A DNA stretch of 18,730 nucleotides from an uncultured Oscillospiraceae bacterium (GCA_944385195.1 CALWWH010000208.1:1-18730); one strand, 5' to 3'. Positions 1 through 7,800 are shown, counted from the first letter of the stretch. Notes: generated from the letters alone by a model not told the origin. Made by a program: numbers and translations.

Positions 1-352
1 GGGCCTTCTCATCTACATCCTCAGCCCCTATCTCATCAGCGCCTTTGTCAGCGTACCGGAGGCGGTGGACTATGGCGTAGGCCATGCGCGCACGGTCTGC
101 TTCTTCCTCTTCCTGCTGGGCTTTACCCACTGCGCCGCTGGGGCGCTCCGCGGCTGCGGCAAAGCCGTCGTCCCCATGGCGACGCTGCTTCTGTGCTGGT
201 GCGGCATCCGTATCGTCTATGTGACGACTGCGCTGAAGTTCTTCCCGGTCTTTCGGACCATTTCCTGGGCATACCCCCTCACCTGGTTCCTCAGCGCGCT
301 GATCCTCTTGATCTTCCTGCTGAAAATGGATTGGAAAAAGGCAAATGTATAA
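1..352 (+). CDS. MATE-family efflux transporter, 3' end only
   Basis: This is the last ~116 codons of a gene that begins before the window; the frame is open from base 2 to the TAA at 350-352. The protein is very hydrophobic, with about three membrane helices, and carries the segment GALRGCGKAVVPM, which resembles the repeat-2 motif of MATE multidrug/Na+-coupled exporters (typically GxLRGxGxxxxPM). It ends with a short basic tail (KMDWKKANV). MATE proteins export cationic drugs or metabolites using Na+ or H+ gradients; the substrate cannot be told here. A long hairpin lies 50 bp downstream. The family call is fairly safe; the subfamily is not assignable from this fragment. Confidence 0.8.
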   Translation, partial: GLLIYILSPYLISAFVSVPEAVDYGVGHARTVCFFLFLLGFTHCAAGALRGCGKAVVPMATLLLCWCGIRIVYVTTALKFFPVFRTISWAYPLTWFLSALILLIFLLKMDWKKANV

Positions 353-401
353 TAAACAGGGGCCGTGAAAGGGCTCCGTTCAGACGCAAACAATTGCTTC
401 G

Positions 402-452
402 CGAAAACCCGGTGCAGCGGCGAGCTTTGGCTCGCCCTGCACCGGGTTTTCG
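402..452. terminator. Long hairpin, probably a bidirectional terminator
   Basis: A perfect 16-bp inverted repeat (402-417 with 437-452) encloses a second 7-bp stem (419-425 with 430-436) with loop TTTG. The outer stem carries AAAA on one side and TTTT on the other, so either strand ends its stem in U residues. It lies between the convergent transporter and carboxylesterase genes, the expected place for a shared terminator. There is no long separate T-run. Confidence 0.75.
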
Positions 453-486
453 GCTTGATAAGGCGGCTTGGTGATAAAACCCCTGC

Positions 487-1947
487 TCACTGATCCGACA
501 GGCCGTCGGCGCGTCTTTTCATCCAGCGATAGGCGGCGGGACAGATGGCCGCGTCGTTGGGGTGGATGTAGTCGCCCTCGGTCATCTGGCAGACCAGGTC
601 CAGCTCCATATGGCCCTGGCTCTCGTTCTTCATTGGCCAGTAGGGCAGGCCGGGACCGTTGGGGTTGCCGGTCTTGATAAAGTTCTCCCAGTAGCCGCTG
701 ATCTGGTCGGCGAAGGCGTAGTCTTCGGCGGTGTAGTGCGGCGTGTAGAAAATGCTCGGCTCAATGCGGTCCAGCGTGCGGAAGATATAGGGAATCTCTG
801 CGCCGTGCTGGGCGCCGAGGTCCCCGTCGGCGCGGCTGAAGACGTAAAACCAGGTGGGCAGGTTGTACGCCTCGGTGCGGATGCGGGCCCAGGCATAGTG
901 GCGGCTGTACCAGTAGTCCCGGGCCAGGAGCATCTCCTTGCCCTCATAGGGCTCCTGTGAGATGCCAAGACGCTCGGTGACCCGCTGGATATAACCCGGA
1001 CCGCCTCCACTGCCCTCGTCCTGGTTGGCGCCCAGCAGGATGGGAATCTGCATGCAGTCGTTGCGCAGGAGCATATTGCCCTGGGCATAGGGGATCACCA
1101 CGCCGTCGATCACGGGAGTGCAGGCATAGTGCAGCTCCATACCCATGACGTCCAGCTGCTTGCCGACGAATTTCTCCGCGGGAACCCTGCGCAGCTCGTC
1201 CAGGCTGGCGCAGCCGAAGTACTCGCAGAGCTTCACGCCCATTTGGCAGGACTGCTCGAAGTGGATGTCCCGCTCCGGCTGAAAAACGTCGCCGCTCTGG
1301 TTGATGGCCCGGTGGAAGAGGGTGCGCGAGAGCGGTGAGACCATCAGCGTGTTGACGCTGTTGCTGCCGGCGCTCTGTCCGGCGATGGTCACGCGGCTTG
1401 GATCGCCGCCAAAGGCGGCGATGTTGTCCTGAATCCACTGTAGGGACGCAATCTGATCCAGGGTGCCGAAGTTGCCACCGGTGCCGTAGGGGCTCTCATC
1501 CCGCATATCCGGGTGGCAGAGGAAGCCGAAGACATTGACGCGGTAGTTGACGGTGACCACAACAATGCCGCGCCGGGCCAGCTCGGCGCCGTGGATTCTG
1601 GGGTCGTCGGCGCGGCCCATCTGGTAGGAGCCGCCGTAGAACCAGACGAACACCGGCTGCGGCTCGGCATCAGAGCCGCCGCTGGTCCAGATGTGGAGAT
1701 ACAGGCAGTCCTCGCTAAGCTCCCCCTGAGGCTCCTGGCCCATCATACCGTAGGCCTGCATCGGGGCGGCGCGGGGATACTCGGCGCTGCGCACGCCGTA
1801 CCACTTGGCGGCAGGCTGCGGTGCGCGCCAGCGGTTTTCCCCGATGGGCGGCGCTGCAAAAGGCACGCCCAGAAAGGCTGTGACCTCGCCGTCGGGCTTG
1901 CCGCGCAGGGCGCCCTGGGCGCAGGTGACGATATTGCGGTCGAACAT
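487..1947 (-). CDS. Carboxylesterase, type B (alpha/beta hydrolase)
   Basis: A 486-residue serine esterase of the type B carboxylesterase/PnbA family, predicted to hydrolyse carboxylic esters. The nucleophile is Ser192 in GQSAG. The acid is probably Glu311 in ANQDEG and the base His381 in GAQHGAEIPY. The oxyanion-hole loop is YGGS (104-107), with Tyr where most members have His. The family signature EDCLYLHIW is at about 80-88. There is no signal peptide, so it is probably cytoplasmic. Start 1947 is chosen over the upstream in-frame ATG at 1998 because AGGAGG sits 8 bases before it, and the 1998 ATG overlaps the promoter -35. Length is normal for bacterial members. The natural substrate is unknown. 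It is transcribed alone from its own promoter. Confidence 0.93.
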   Translation of the reverse strand: MFDRNIVTCAQGALRGKPDGEVTAFLGVPFAAPPIGENRWRAPQPAAKWYGVRSAEYPRAAPMQAYGMMGQEPQGELSEDCLYLHIWTSGGSDAEPQPVFVWFYGGSYQMGRADDPRIHGAELARRGIVVVTVNYRVNVFGFLCHPDMRDESPYGTGGNFGTLDQIASLQWIQDNIAAFGGDPSRVTIAGQSAGSNSVNTLMVSPLSRTLFHRAINQSGDVFQPERDIHFEQSCQMGVKLCEYFGCASLDELRRVPAEKFVGKQLDVMGMELHYACTPVIDGVVIPYAQGNMLLRNDCMQIPILLGANQDEGSGGGPGYIQRVTERLGISQEPYEGKEMLLARDYWYSRHYAWARIRTEAYNLPTWFYVFSRADGDLGAQHGAEIPYIFRTLDRIEPSIFYTPHYTAEDYAFADQISGYWENFIKTGNPNGPGLPYWPMKNESQGHMELDLVCQMTEGDYIHPNDAAICPAAYRWMKRRADGLSDQ

Positions 1948-1969
1948 GAGACATTCCTCCTTTTGCTTT

Positions 1970-1998
1970 ATTATACTGCATCGCCTGCCGGGGTGCAA
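1970..1998 (-). promoter_or_regulatory. Sigma-A type promoter of the carboxylesterase
   Basis: On the minus strand TTGCAC (1998-1993), a 17-bp spacer and a consensus TATAAT (1975-1970) lie just upstream of the AGGAGG and ATG at 1947. The leader would be about 16 nt. Confidence 0.75.
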
Positions 1999-2039
1999 CG
2001 AAAAAACGAGACACCATGCGCCCGGGGCGGGAAACGACG

Positions 2040-2063
2040 CAGGGAGGGCTGCCGCCCTCCCTG
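2040..2063 (-). terminator. Hairpin downstream of the PAP2 phosphatase gene
   Basis: A perfect 10-bp inverted repeat (CAGGGAGGGC at 2040-2049 with 2054-2063) and a 4-base loop lie 19 bp after the phosphatase stop codon. The following U-tract is poor (GCGTCGTTTCC), so this is a moderate terminator call. Confidence 0.5.
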
Positions 2064-2082
2064 ATGGGTATGAAGTTTAAGA

Positions 2083-3024
2083 TTAGAGGCCGCTTTTGCC
2101 TGGGAATTGCCGCTTTCCCAGTCTCCCAAACCACTGGAAGCTCAGCGGCCAGAGGACGGCGGCCATTATGACGCAGAAGAAATAGCGGATTGCACGGGAG
2201 AACGGGAGCTGGCCGAAGAGCAGAACCATCAGGGGCTTGAGCCCCTCCTTGACCGCCAGAACCAGAGCCAGGCCAAGGACCAGCTTGAGGATCTGCGCCC
2301 ACCAGACGGCCTCGGTCCGAAAGTGAAGCCACTTGAAGTCGATGGCGCAGCTGAGGCACATACCGCCCACGGCGCCGATCATGGTCCAGGCGTTTTCCCG
2401 GGCGCTGGCAAGGTTTGCCGCGTCGATATCGGCAGGGAAGGGGAAGAGATAGACGTAGCCGAGGAACAGCAGCGAGAGGCCCATCATCACCAGCAGCAGG
2501 CCCATGAGCCGCTTGCCGTCCTGCCCAATCCAGCGCATGAGCGGACGAAGGGCGATCACCAGCACCGTGCCGATGGCCAGGGAAGTGAGCACGTCCGCAG
2601 GCGTGTGGACCCCCAGATACATCCGGGAAAAAGCGGTCAGCAGGATCAGGGCAATGCAGGCGATACGCAGCCAGCGCTGTTTGTGCGTCGCCGCCACGAC
2701 GCCCAGGGTACCGGTGACATTCTGGGTGTGCCCCGAGGGAAAGCTGTAGCCCGTCGCCGCCTCCTGGGCATTGCCCACAACGGTCAGCGAGGGGTCGCGC
2801 ACCCAGGGGCGCGGGATGCGGCAGGTGATCTTCAGACACTGGTTCAGGGCGATGCCCAGAAAGCCGACGGTCAGCAGATAATAGCCGTCCCACTTACTCA
2901 GACACCAAAAAACAAACAAGGCAATGCCCAAAAAGGCAATCTCGTCGCCAAAGTAGGTGACAATCTCCATTATGCTGCTCAGCCACGGCGTACGAAAGGA
3001 CTGGAGCAAGTGTAAAAATCCCAT
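2083..3024 (-). CDS. PAP2-family membrane phosphatase
   Basis: A 313-residue integral membrane protein with all three PAP2 signature motifs: K65-x6-R72-P73 (KITCRIPRP), P96-SGH99, and S133-R134-x5-H140-x3-D144 (SRMYLGVHTPAD). His140 is the expected phospho-acceptor and His99 the acid. The family removes phosphate from lipids such as phosphatidic acid, phosphatidylglycerol phosphate or undecaprenyl pyrophosphate at the membrane; the substrate is not predictable. About eight helices are visible, so the C-terminal half (160-300) is longer than in minimal PAP2 enzymes. ATG 3024 is chosen because AGGAGG lies 6 bases upstream; the open frame extends 20 codons further but includes the promoter. Confidence 0.92.
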   Translation of the reverse strand: MGFLHLLQSFRTPWLSSIMEIVTYFGDEIAFLGIALFVFWCLSKWDGYYLLTVGFLGIALNQCLKITCRIPRPWVRDPSLTVVGNAQEAATGYSFPSGHTQNVTGTLGVVAATHKQRWLRIACIALILLTAFSRMYLGVHTPADVLTSLAIGTVLVIALRPLMRWIGQDGKRLMGLLLVMMGLSLLFLGYVYLFPFPADIDAANLASARENAWTMIGAVGGMCLSCAIDFKWLHFRTEAVWWAQILKLVLGLALVLAVKEGLKPLMVLLFGQLPFSRAIRYFFCVIMAAVLWPLSFQWFGRLGKRQFPGKSGL

Positions 3025-3055
3025 GGAAAACCTCCTATATTGCTGCACTGCCTCT

Positions 3056-3084
3056 ATTAAACCACATTCCCCGGAGAAAAACAA
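3056..3084 (-). promoter_or_regulatory. Sigma-A type promoter of the PAP2 phosphatase
   Basis: On the minus strand TTGTTT (3084-3079), a 17-bp spacer and TTTAAT (3061-3056) precede the ATG at 3024 by about 30 bp. The -35 box is weak and the -10 matches 5 of 6. Confidence 0.5.
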
Positions 3085-3104
3085 TGGGAAAATGGCGTGT
3101 AAAA

Positions 3105-3113
3105 TGCTATACT
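3105..3113 (+). promoter_or_regulatory. Extended -10 promoter of the sigma factor pseudogene
   Basis: TGC followed by TATACT (extended -10, TGn) lies about 50 bp upstream of the sigma ATG. No convincing -35 box is seen, which is typical of extended -10 promoters. It is divergent from the PAP2 promoter 20 bp away. Confidence 0.5.
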
Positions 3114-3165
3114 GGTGTCAGATTTCTGCGCGGATGCTGTGTAGTAGGGCAGAGGGGGGAACGGC

Positions 3166-3488
3166 ATGGACGACAAAGACATCATAGCCCTGTACTGGGA
3201 GCGGGACGAGGCCGCGATCAGCGCCACGGCGGCCAAGTACAGCGTCTACTGCGGGCATATCGCAGCGAATATTCTCGGCAGCCCTGAAGATACGGAGGAG
3301 TGCCTCAATGACACCTGGCTGGAGGCCTGGAACGCTATGCCGCCCCACAAGCCACCTGTTTTGCAAACCTCTTTGGGCCGCATTACACGAAACCTGGCCT
3401 TTAACCGCTATCGCGCCGCCCGTTCCCGCAAGCGCGGCTGCGGCTGAAGCTGAAAGCCTATCTGGAGCAAAGGGAGTACCAATTGTGA
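3166..3488 (+). pseudogene. ECF sigma factor with internal deletion (sigma region 4 lost)
   Basis: The first ~92 codons encode sigma-70 region 2 of a small Clostridia-type ECF factor: MDDKDIIALYWERDEAA, then ILGSPEDTEECLNDTWLEAWNAMPP and LGRITRNLAFNRYRAARSRKRG. The frame then stops at TGA 3445-3447. Immediately across the break, in another frame (3438-3488), comes RLRLKLKAYLEQREYQL followed by TGA, which is what the extreme C-terminus of this family looks like. Roughly 70-80 residues, including the region 4 helix-turn-helix that binds the -35 element, are missing, and the deletion length is not a multiple of three. The 93-residue product could still be made (GAGGGGGGA precedes the ATG) but should not work as a normal sigma factor. 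The true stop overlaps the next gene by GTGA. Confidence 0.85.
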
Positions 3489-4258
3489 CAAAAGAGCAGC
3501 TTTTTTCCATTTTGGGCGATATAGAGCCCCAGAAAAAACCAAAGCGCCCTCCCTGGGTTGCCCTGGCCGCCTGCCTGGCGCTGGTTGTGGGGATTGCGCT
3601 GCGGTTCTGGCCGCAGACGCCGGCCCCGGTACCTCCTGCCGGCGATGGCCCGCCGAGCATCACGGTGGACGGGGTGCAGTACATGGCCTCAAGCTATGTG
3701 GCCATCAGCGAGGAGTGTCCCGAGGGATTTGTCTACGGCGGCCCGTCCGAATGGGGCGACTACTATGTCAACCCTGAGGTCCCGGAGTGGGTCTACGTCT
3801 ATTGCGAGGTCCGCAGCAGTGGGCAGACAGACCAGACCGGAACCCTGATCCCCACGCAGCCCCACATGGCGTATTTGCGCTATGTGGATGCCGAAATCCG
3901 GGGAGACGACTTCGTCTGCTGTGACGGGGTGCTCTACCGTTCCCTGTGGAGCAGTACCTGCTGGGGCGACAACCCGGACATGAGCCCGGAAGCATACGAT
4001 GCTGTCATCCAGAGCTATGGCCCGCGCATCGAGGGCGCCGCCCCGGCCGGGTTTGACCGCAAAGGCAGGGCGGAATTCAGCGGCTACGACACCGTCCCGA
4101 CGGGGACGCTCAGCTGCAACACCGGCACACCGGAGATCCTGCTGTCGAAGGATGGGCAGATTCTCCTGGCCTCCACTGTGTGGCACACCGCGCCCCAGGA
4201 TGACGGTCAGACAGAACACCAGGGCTGGAACGTCTATGTGCCGGTGCAAGCAGGCTGA
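3485..4258 (+). CDS. Membrane-anchored sigma-factor partner (anti-sigma-like), unknown family
   Basis: This 257-residue protein begins with a short charged cytoplasmic stretch (VTKEQLFSILGDIEPQKK), has a single membrane helix at about 24-41, then a Pro-rich linker and an extracytoplasmic domain of about 210 residues. GTG 3485 is chosen because it overlaps the ancestral sigma stop (GTGA) and has AGGGAG about 11 bases upstream; the longer open frame into the sigma gene is a shadow. Gene order and topology match the partner proteins that usually follow small ECF sigma genes in Clostridia, where they tether or silence the sigma. That role is inferred from context only. The outer domain is rich in Tyr, Trp, Gly and Asp and has several Cys; I do not recognise it. 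With the sigma gene broken this protein is an orphan. Confidence 0.72.
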   Translation: MTKEQLFSILGDIEPQKKPKRPPWVALAACLALVVGIALRFWPQTPAPVPPAGDGPPSITVDGVQYMASSYVAISEECPEGFVYGGPSEWGDYYVNPEVPEWVYVYCEVRSSGQTDQTGTLIPTQPHMAYLRYVDAEIRGDDFVCCDGVLYRSLWSSTCWGDNPDMSPEAYDAVIQSYGPRIEGAAPAGFDRKGRAEFSGYDTVPTGTLSCNTGTPEILLSKDGQILLASTVWHTAPQDDGQTEHQGWNVYVPVQAG

Positions 4259-4335
4259 TGGATGGCTGCGAAGCCCAACGGCCCCAAAAGGGCAGAAACA
4301 GACCGGCTGAGGCATGCAATTTGCGGGATAATCTG

Positions 4336-4341
4336 TATAAT
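4336..4341 (+). promoter_or_regulatory. Possible -10 element of the small membrane protein remnant
   Basis: A consensus TATAAT lies 38 bp upstream of the ATG at 4380. No good -35 hexamer is found at 16-18 bp, so this is tentative. Confidence 0.3.
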
Positions 4342-4379
4342 GAAATAAAAACGCCCCCAAGGACGCTGCGGAGGTTTCT

Positions 4380-4571
4380 ATGGACAATTATCAGCTCAGA
4401 GGGATCGCCCTCATTCTGTTTGGAATTCTTCTGTGCGCGGCAAGCTCGGAAATCAATCATACCCTGCTGTGAAGCCTCAGTGATTGGCCGTTTTCACTCA
4501 TCGGCGTGATGGTGGGAATCGCTGGGCTTGTAATGGTTTTTTCCAAGCAGGAGCAAGCAAAAGACAAATAA
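4380..4571 (+). pseudogene. Small two-helix membrane protein interrupted by an in-frame TGA
   Basis: From ATG 4380 (GGAGG five bases upstream) the frame reads 30 codons, starting MDNYQLRGIALILFGILL, to a TGA at 4470-4472. It then continues in the same frame with SLSDWPFSLIGVMVGIAGLV and a charged tail (SKQEQAKDK) to TAA 4569-4571. The two halves together make a coherent 63-codon protein: helix, polar loop, helix, charged end. This suggests one point mutation to a stop in a recently intact gene. Function is unknown. Alternatives are that only the 30-residue first helix is made, or that the TGA is read through. No selenocysteine insertion structure was identified. Confidence 0.65.
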
Positions 4572-4673
4572 GCCGGCACCCCCTCCTTTGTTCCGCCACC
4601 CCTAGTGCTGCACCAAATATCCAACCCGACGATCTGGTCAAAACGGATTTCAGCCTTAAACAACGAAAAAAAT

Positions 4674-4710
4674 CAAAAAAATCGGCAGAGTATGGTTGAC
4701 TCTGCCGATT
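4674..4710 (-). terminator. Rho-independent terminator of the minus-strand small RNA
   Basis: A perfect 12-bp stem (4680-4691 with 4699-4710), a 7-base loop, and on the minus strand a following run TTTTTTGATTTTTTT. On the plus strand there is no T-run, so it terminates leftward transcription only. No minus-strand protein gene precedes it. Confidence 0.85.
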
Positions 4711-4724
4711 GCTTATGTTATAAT
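4696..4724 (+). promoter_or_regulatory. Main rpoBC promoter
   Basis: TTGACT (4696-4701), a 17-bp spacer, TGT and a consensus TATAAT (4719-4724): a near-consensus sigma-A promoter with an extended -10. The -35 overlaps the loop and stem of the minus-strand terminator hairpin, and the -10 lies in the next hairpin. Predicted start is about 4731, giving a leader of roughly 143 nt before the rpoB ATG. Confidence 0.85.
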
Positions 4725-4771
4725 AAGTTGCTTTCGTATTGAAAGCGGTGGGTACACTTTCCACCATGTAT

Positions 4772-4800
4772 AGTATAACACTAACAAAGGGACTTGGCAA
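4772..4800 (-). promoter_or_regulatory. Minus-strand promoter of the candidate small RNA
   Basis: On the minus strand TTGCCA (4800-4795), a 17-bp spacer ending in TGT, then TATACT (4777-4772): an extended -10 sigma-A promoter. It faces the rpoB promoter head-on, with predicted start points about 35 bp apart. Confidence 0.65.
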
Positions 4801-4827
4801 GGCCCCGGATGTGTTTTTAACAACCAC

Positions 4828-4846
4828 TCCGCGCGTATCGCGCGGA
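4828..4846 (+). promoter_or_regulatory. GC hairpin in the rpoB leader
   Basis: TCCGCGCG (4828-4835), loop TAT, CGCGCGGA (4839-4846): a perfect 8-bp GC-rich stem-loop ending 10 bases before the rpoB ribosome site (GAAAGGTCGTGAT at 4856-4868). It could stabilise the mRNA or affect translation. There is no U-tract, so it is not a terminator. Confidence 0.5.
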
Positions 4847-4873
4847 TATGCTGACGAAAGGTCGTGATACCAA

Positions 4874-7800
4874 ATGGAGATGGTCAAAGACGTCTACTAT
4901 GGCAACACGCTCCGCAAGAGCTACTCCAAGCACGGCGACAGCCTCGAGATGCCGAACCTGCTGAAAATCCAGAAGGATTCTTACGAGTGGTTTTTGAAGG
5001 AAGGCCTGCGGGAAGTCTTCCGCGATGTGGCTGCCATCACGGACTACAGCGGTACCCTGGAGCTGAGCTTCCTGGACTTCTCGATGGACGAGCCTCCAAA
5101 GTATAGCGTAGAAGAATGCAAGGAGCGGGACGTGACCTACGCCCGCCCGATTAAGGTTCGTGTGCGCCTGCTCAACAAGGAAACCGGTGAGATCAAGGAG
5201 CAGGAGATCTTTATGGGCGAGTTCCCCATCATGACCAATGGCGGAACCTTCATCATCAACGGCGCTGAGCGCGCCATCGTCAGCCAGATCATTCGCTCCC
5301 CGGGCATGTACTACGGCGACACGGTGGACAAGGCCGAGCAGCATACCTACACCACCACCATCAACCCCTACCGCGGCGCGTGGCTGGAATATGAGACCGA
5401 TCTGAACAATGTGTTCTACGTCCGTATCGACAAAAACCGTAAGATCCCCATCACCTGCCTGATCCGCGCCATGGGCGTTGTGACCGAGGGCCAGATCAAG
5501 GAGATGTACGGCGAGGACGAGCGCATCCTGGCGACCCTGGAGAAGGACAGCTGCAAGACCCGGGAGGAGTCCCTGCTGGAGATCTACCGCAAGCTGCGCC
5601 CCGGCGAGCCTCCCACGCTGGATAACGCGGAGAGTTATCTCGAGAGCCTGTTCTTCGACCCGCGGCGCTACGATGTGAGCAAAGTCGGCCGCTACAAGAT
5701 GAACAAGAAGATGGACATTTGGCACCGCCTGAACGGTCAGGTGGTGGCAGAGCCTGTCTCTGATCCTCTGACTGGCGAAATTTTGGCAATGCCCGGCGAG
5801 GTCATCAGCCGCGACAAGGCCCACGAGCTCTCTGACCGGGGCGTCAACCGCGTCATCGTCAATGTCGACGGCAAAAACGTGGTCATCTTCTCCAACGGCA
5901 TGGTCGATATGAGCAAGTTCGTCAGCTTTGATCCCGCCGAGTACGGCATCCGCGAGAAGGTGGTCTTCTCCGTTTTGCGGCAGATGCTGGAGACCATGAG
6001 CCAGGAGGAGATCATCGCCGCCATCCCCGACCGGATGTATGACCTGATCCCCAAGACCATCACGGTCGACGACATCCTGGCCTCCATCAACTATCTGAAC
6101 TGTCTGGCTGTGGGCATCGGTACGACCGATGACATCGACCATCTGGGCAACCGCCGCCTGCGCTGCGTGGGCGAGCTGCTGCAAAACCAGTTCCGTGTCG
6201 GCTTTACCCGTCTGGAGCGGGTCATCCGCGAACGCATGACCATCCAGGATATGGACGTCGTCACGCCCCAGAGCCTGATCAACATCCGCCCGGTGACGGC
6301 GGTCATCAAGGAGTTCTTTGGTTCCTCCCCCCTGAGCCAGTTCATGGACCAGAATAACCCCCTGGCCGAGCTGACGCATAAGCGCCGCCTGTCCGCCCTG
6401 GGCCCCGGCGGTCTGAGCCGTGACCGCGCCTCCTTCGACGTCCGTGACGTCCACTACAGCCACTATGGCCGTATGTGCCCCATCGAGACCCCTGAAGGCC
6501 CGAACATCGGCCTGATCAACTACCTGGCCACCTTCGCCCGCATCAACGAGTATGGCTTCATCGAGGCCCCCTACCGCCGCGTGGACAAGGAGACCTTCCA
6601 TGTCACCGATGAAATCACCTATATGACGGCCGACATCGAGGACGAGTACTACGTCGCCCAGGCGACCGAGCCCGTCGACGAGAACGGCTGCCTGATCAAC
6701 GAGCGTATCACCTGCCGGCACCGCGATGAGATCATCGAGGTCGACCGGGATATGATCGACTATATCGACTCCTCCCCCAAGATGATGGTCTCCGTGGCGA
6801 CGGCCTTCATCCCCTTCCTGGAGAACGACGACGCCAACCGCGCCCTGATGGGCGCGAACATGCAGCGTCAGGCCGTTCCCCTGATGGTCACCGAGGCGCC
6901 CATTGTCGCCACCGGCGTCGAGCACAAGTGCGCCGTCGACTCTGAGGTCTGTATCTGCGCCAAGGAGCCCGGGATCTGCACCCGCGTCAGCGCCACGGAC
7001 ATCACCGTGCGCTACGACAGCGGCAACAGCGAGACCTACCATCTGACCAAGTTCGCCCGATCCAACCAGGGCACCTGCATCAACCAGCGCCCCATCGTCT
7101 CCGTGGGACAGCGCTTTGTGGCCGGCGAGGTTATTGCCGACGGCCCCAGCTGCTCTCAGGGTGAGATTTCCCTGGGCAAGAATGTCCTCATCGGCTTTAT
7201 GACCTGGGAAGGCTACAACTACGAGGACGCAATCCTGCTCAACGAGCGCCTGGTCCGCGAGGACGTCTTCACCTCCATCCATGTGGAGGAGTACGAGACC
7301 GAGGCCCGCGACACCAAGCTGGGCCCGGAGGAGATCACCCGCGACATTCCCAATGTCGGCGAGGACACGCTCAAGGACCTGGACGAGGACGGCGTCATCC
7401 GTGTGGGCGCCGAGGTCAGCTCCGGCGACTACCTGGTCGGCAAGGTCACCCCCAAGGGCGAGACCGAGCTGACGGCGGAGGAGCGCCTGCTCCGCGCCAT
7501 CTTCGGCGAGAAGGCCCGCGAGGTTCGTGACACGTCCTTGAAGGTCCCCCACGGCGTCAGCGGCATCGTGGTCGACGTCAAGGTCTTCAAGCGCGAGAAT
7601 GGCGACGAGATGGGCCCCGGCGTCAACCGCGTCGTCCGCGTCTATATCGCCCAGAAGCGCAAAATCTCTGTGGGTGATAAGATGGCCGGCCGCCACGGCA
7701 ACAAGGGCGTCGTCTCCCGTGTGCTGCCCCAGGAGGACATGCCCTTCCTGCCCGACGGCACCCCGCTGGATATCGTCCTGAACCCTCTGGGCGTCCCCTC

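Larger units (their letters stand above)
4674..4765 (-). ncRNA. Candidate small structured RNA antisense to the rpoB leader
   Basis: The predicted minus-strand transcript starts at about 4765, 7 bp past an extended -10, and ends in the U-run near 4674, giving ~92 nt. It folds as four consecutive hairpins with almost no linker: 4765-4747 (GGUGG/CCACC), 4746-4730 (GCUUUC/GAAAGC, loop AAUAC), 4727-4712 (CUUAU/AUAAG) and the terminator 4710-4680. The start point falls exactly at the base of the first hairpin. There is no plausible reading frame with a ribosome site. The rpoB mRNA should start near 4731, so the two RNAs would be complementary over about 35 nt (4731-4765), suggesting antisense control of rpoBC. 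The dyads could instead be protein-binding sites. I do not recognise it as a known RNA family. Confidence 0.55.

Noticed and set aside
1715..2893. A 392-codon minus-strand frame spanning the esterase 5' end and the phosphatase
   Set aside because: It is out of frame with two well-supported genes, crosses the terminator and promoter between them, and has a Gly/Arg/Pro-rich nonsense composition.
3308..3484. N-terminal extension of the sigma partner protein into the sigma gene
   Set aside because: This stretch is the sigma factor read in the wrong frame; the GTG at 3485 has a ribosome site and the expected overlap with the sigma stop.
4470..4472. Selenocysteine codon in the small membrane protein
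   Set aside because: No selenoprotein-like context (no redox motif or catalytic position) and no clear insertion hairpin; a nonsense mutation is simpler.
4747..4765. MraZ-type operator (AAAGTG repeats) in front of rpoB
   Set aside because: Only one AAAGTG copy is present; MraZ sites need several evenly spaced repeats.
4498..4887. A 129-codon minus-strand frame across the rpoB upstream region
   Set aside because: It runs through the hairpins, both promoters and the terminator U-run, has no ribosome site, and its product has no domain character.
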